DNA from: Candidatus Aphodoplasma excrementigallinarum
Lineage (GTDB): Bacteria; Bacillota; Clostridia; UBA1381; UMGS1253
Direction: 5' to 3'
Assembly: GCA_018713805.1 (NCBI GenBank)
Contig: DVOF01000148.1
Span: 1-8,353 of the forward strand
Length of the DNA: 8,353 nt
A model generated the notes under the pieces. The model searched no databases, was not told the DNA's origin, and worked only from the letters and a program-made list of their open reading frames with translations. This document shows, one piece after another, positions 6,529 to 8,353 of the stretch. Numbering within the stretch: the stretch's first letter is position 1; the number at the start of each line of letters is the position of its first letter. A program made the position numbers and the translations under genes.

Positions 6529-7032
6529 ATGCCCTTGGAACATGTACAGCAGCCAGAAATCATAGTTATCCATGGTTTGTTGAGATTGAGAAAATACGAC
6601 GGAAACTATGAAAGCCTGTTAGCTGGTTATCAGGACCCTTATGTATACCAAAATTCAGAAGGAATATTTGACGCGGCACAAATGCCTGATCTTGCCTATG
6701 TAAAGGGTATGTGTGAATACTTGGAGCATGCCGGGGAATTCTATTTTATAGAGGCACAAGAAAATGAGACATTTGTCAGCATTGGTGATGTAACGGTAAA
6801 GCCGGAAAATCCCCCGATTGCAATTTGGTTTGAGAAATATCGGCATATTGGAATTGGAACGATGGTCATGAAAACTGTGATTGCTAGATTGAAAGAACTG
6901 GATTTCAAAAAAATAAAGGGATCGGCAGTTTTTAAATGGAATATACCGTCGCAGAAAATGCATGAAAAATTGGGCTTTAAGCGTGTCGCGGAAGATGATA
7001 AGTCATTTATTTATGATTTGGATTTTGAATAG
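6529..7032 (+). CDS. GNAT-family N-acetyltransferase, substrate unknown
   Basis: 167-aa predicted cytoplasmic enzyme of the GCN5-related acetyltransferase fold, which moves an acetyl group from acetyl-CoA to an amine. The acetyl-CoA pyrophosphate-binding motif (R/Q-x-x-G-x-G/A) is RHIGIG at residues 105-110, in the usual place after a beta strand. The later NIPSQKMHEKLGF segment (138-150) matches the conserved strand/helix that ends most GNAT folds. There is no signal peptide or membrane segment. The ATG has a ribosome binding site, GGAGGGG (6516-6522), 39 bases after pnp. Base composition is unlike its neighbours: about 39% G+C by hand count over 6601-7020, with A/T-ending codons, against about 67% in a 120-base sample of pheS. 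This suggests recent acquisition. It occupies the slot where Bacillus has ylxY between pnpA and the M16 peptidase gene. The acceptor (small molecule, antibiotic or protein) cannot be told. Confidence 0.88.
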   Translation: MPLEHVQQPEIIVIHGLLRLRKYDGNYESLLAGYQDPYVYQNSEGIFDAAQMPDLAYVKGMCEYLEHAGEFYFIEAQENETFVSIGDVTVKPENPPIAIWFEKYRHIGIGTMVMKTVIARLKELDFKKIKGSAVFKWNIPSQKMHEKLGFKRVAEDDKSFIYDLDFE

Positions 7033-7066
7033 GGGGCTTTGAACAGTTGACTTGGAGGCCTCTTTA
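7031..7066 (+). terminator. Weak terminator-like hairpin at the end of the acetyltransferase gene
   Basis: Starting within the stop codon, 7031-7042 pairs with 7052-7063 over 11 of 12 positions, with one G-G mismatch and several G-U pairs. The downstream T tract is short and broken. It is probably an inefficient terminator or an mRNA-end stabiliser. Confidence 0.4.
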
Positions 7067-7105
7067 TTACCGGAAGTATTTTATTCGCTCAGTCTAAAAA
7101 AATAG

Positions 7106-7132
7106 ATGCGGGCACGCGTGTGCCCGCATTTT
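7106..7132. terminator. Strong, possibly bidirectional intrinsic terminator before the M16 peptidase gene
   Basis: ATGCGGGCAC (7106-7115) pairs perfectly with 7120-7129 around the loop GCGT. Four Ts follow (7129-7132). On the other strand the hairpin is followed after two bases by TA and a run of seven Ts (complement of the A tract at 7096-7102), so it could also stop opposite-strand transcription. It lies only 20 bases before the peptidase ATG. Confidence 0.8.
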
Positions 7133-7149
7133 ATCATTTGAGGTGTTTT

Positions 7150-8353
7150 ATGTATAAAACGTATGTATTGCCCAACGGCCTGCGAATCATTTGCGAATAT
7201 ATCGGATACGTCCGTTCCGTTTCCGTTGGCGTGTTTGTCAAAAACGGCTCGCGCCATGAACCGCAGGAGCTGTCCGGGATTTCCCACTTTATTGAGCATA
7301 TGCTGTTTAAAGGGACGGAGAAGCGGAGCGCGCTTGATATAGCGGAAGAAGTTGACACCGTGGGAGGTGCGCTCAATGCCTACACGACAAAGGAGTATAC
7401 CTGCTTTTATGCGAAAATGCTTGACGAGAACCTTGACACCGCGCTTGACGTTCTGTCGGACATGCTTTTGCATCCGAAGCTCAGCGACGGCGACATTGCG
7501 CTGGAGAAAAATGTAGTCTATGAGGAGATTGCCATGTACGAGGATTCGCCGGAGGACATGGTGCATGAGCTCATCATGGAAGCGGCATGGGGCGTAGAGA
7601 GCGGTCTCGGCGCGTCGACGCTCGGCACAAAGGAGACGCTCTCTAAAATCGATTCCCGCGTGCTTCGGGATTATATGGCGAAGACGTATACGCCTAAAAA
7701 CTGTGTGATTGCCGTTGCAGGCAACTTTGGCGACGATATTGAGCAGCGGGTTGCGGCTTATTTCGGCGCGTGGCGCGGCAGCGGCGTTGTGGCGGATACC
7801 TTTCAGGAACAGTATCATGCTAACCGTATCATCCGTCAAAAGGAGATCGAGCAGGTTCATTTCTGTCTCGGCTTCCCGGCGTATCCGTCGGAGGATGACC
7901 GGAATTATCCCGCACTTGCCTTTAACAATATATTTGGCGCGGGGATGAGCTCGTCGCTGTTCCAGAAGGTGCGCGAGCAGCGCGGGCTCGTGTATTCGAT
8001 TTTTTCCTATATGGCGAGCTATCTTGATACGGGTATGTTCGTCATCAGTGCGAGCATGAAGCCGGAAAATTTAAGCGAGGTGCTGCGCCTTGTCTATGCG
8101 GAAATCGATGCGGCAAAGTGTACGCCGCTCGACGAAAAGGCCATGTATAAGGCGAAGCAGCAGCTCAAAGGGAATTATATTTTGGGTCTGGAGAATGTAA
8201 GCGCCAGAATGCAGAGTATCGGCCGGGCAAAGCTTTTGCTCGGCAAAGTGCGTATGCCAGAGGAAATCCTGCAGCGGATTGAAAAAATCAATCCCGAGAA
8301 TACGTTTGCCATTGTTGGGGATATCTTTGACTATGGGCGGATGTGTGTCAGTG
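7150..8353 (+). CDS. M16-family zinc peptidase (YmxG/MlpA type), C-terminus cut by the window end
   Basis: Predicted zinc metallopeptidase of the insulinase/processing-peptidase superfamily. The frame is open for 401 codons to the last base, and family members of this type have about 410-420 aa, so only a few residues are missing. The inverted zinc motif HFIEH is at residues 46-50, the third ligand is Glu126, and the conserved Glu119 lies seven residues before it, giving the HxxEH-(x75)-E pattern. The C-terminal half-domain carries the Arg275/Tyr282 pair in REQRGLVY, which helps bind substrate. There is no signal peptide or membrane segment, so it is probably cytoplasmic. The start at 7150 has a modest ribosome binding site (GAGGTG, 7140-7145), and the N-terminus MYKTYVLPNGLRI fits the family. 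In Bacillus the homologue (ymxG/mlpA) sits downstream of pnpA, as here. The physiological substrate is not established from sequence. Confidence 0.93.
   Translation, partial: MYKTYVLPNGLRIICEYIGYVRSVSVGVFVKNGSRHEPQELSGISHFIEHMLFKGTEKRSALDIAEEVDTVGGALNAYTTKEYTCFYAKMLDENLDTALDVLSDMLLHPKLSDGDIALEKNVVYEEIAMYEDSPEDMVHELIMEAAWGVESGLGASTLGTKETLSKIDSRVLRDYMAKTYTPKNCVIAVAGNFGDDIEQRVAAYFGAWRGSGVVADTFQEQYHANRIIRQKEIEQVHFCLGFPAYPSEDDRNYPALAFNNIFGAGMSSSLFQKVREQRGLVYSIFSYMASYLDTGMFVISASMKPENLSEVLRLVYAEIDAAKCTPLDEKAMYKAKQQLKGNYILGLENVSARMQSIGRAKLLLGKVRMPEEILQRIEKINPENTFAIVGDIFDYGRMCVS

Noticed and set aside
7081..7860. A 259-codon minus-strand open frame opposite the M16 peptidase gene
   Set aside because: The plus-strand frame carries intact HxxEH and other M16 motifs; the minus-strand product has no recognisable features.

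Overview
The window is a stretch of housekeeping DNA from a low-G+C-lineage Gram-positive bacterium (Firmicutes/Bacillota, most likely a Clostridia member) with a fairly GC-rich genome. Four things suggest this: a T-box leader ahead of pheS, PheS/PheT/S15/L31/PNPase sequences of Firmicutes type, strong AGGAGG-like ribosome binding sites, and the order rpsO - pnp - (one gene) - M16 peptidase, known from Bacillus and clostridia. I cannot name the genus. All genes are on the + strand.

Layout. Positions 1-59 hold the 3' end of a tRNA-Phe-sensing T-box leader with its antiterminator and terminator. They are followed by the pheS-pheT pair (89-3542), which encodes both subunits of phenylalanyl-tRNA synthetase. 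A clear sigma-A-type promoter with an extended -10 (3563-3591) then drives rpmE (ribosomal protein L31, zinc-binding form). Next come a short structured intergenic region, rpsO (S15, 3961-4224), a hairpin terminator, a very long imperfect hairpin (4291-4379) and pnp (polynucleotide phosphorylase, start reassigned to 4414). After pnp lies an AT-rich GNAT acetyltransferase gene (6529-7032) whose base composition differs from its neighbours. Two hairpins follow, one of them a strong terminator. Last is an M16 zinc peptidase gene of the YmxG/MlpA type (7150 to beyond the window end).

Together these genes serve translation (Phe-tRNA charging, L31, S15), RNA turnover (PNPase) and probably protein turnover (M16). 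Regulation visible in the DNA is mostly RNA-based: the T-box for pheST, a possible S15-binding leader before rpsO, and the long hairpin before pnp, which resembles in concept the RNase III-processed pnp leaders known from other bacteria.

I found no CRISPR array, phage, transposase, tRNA or rRNA gene. The coding content is conventional. The pnp leader hairpin is the strongest non-coding signal, and the AT-rich acetyltransferase insertion is second. No intergenic stretch exceeds 300 bases.
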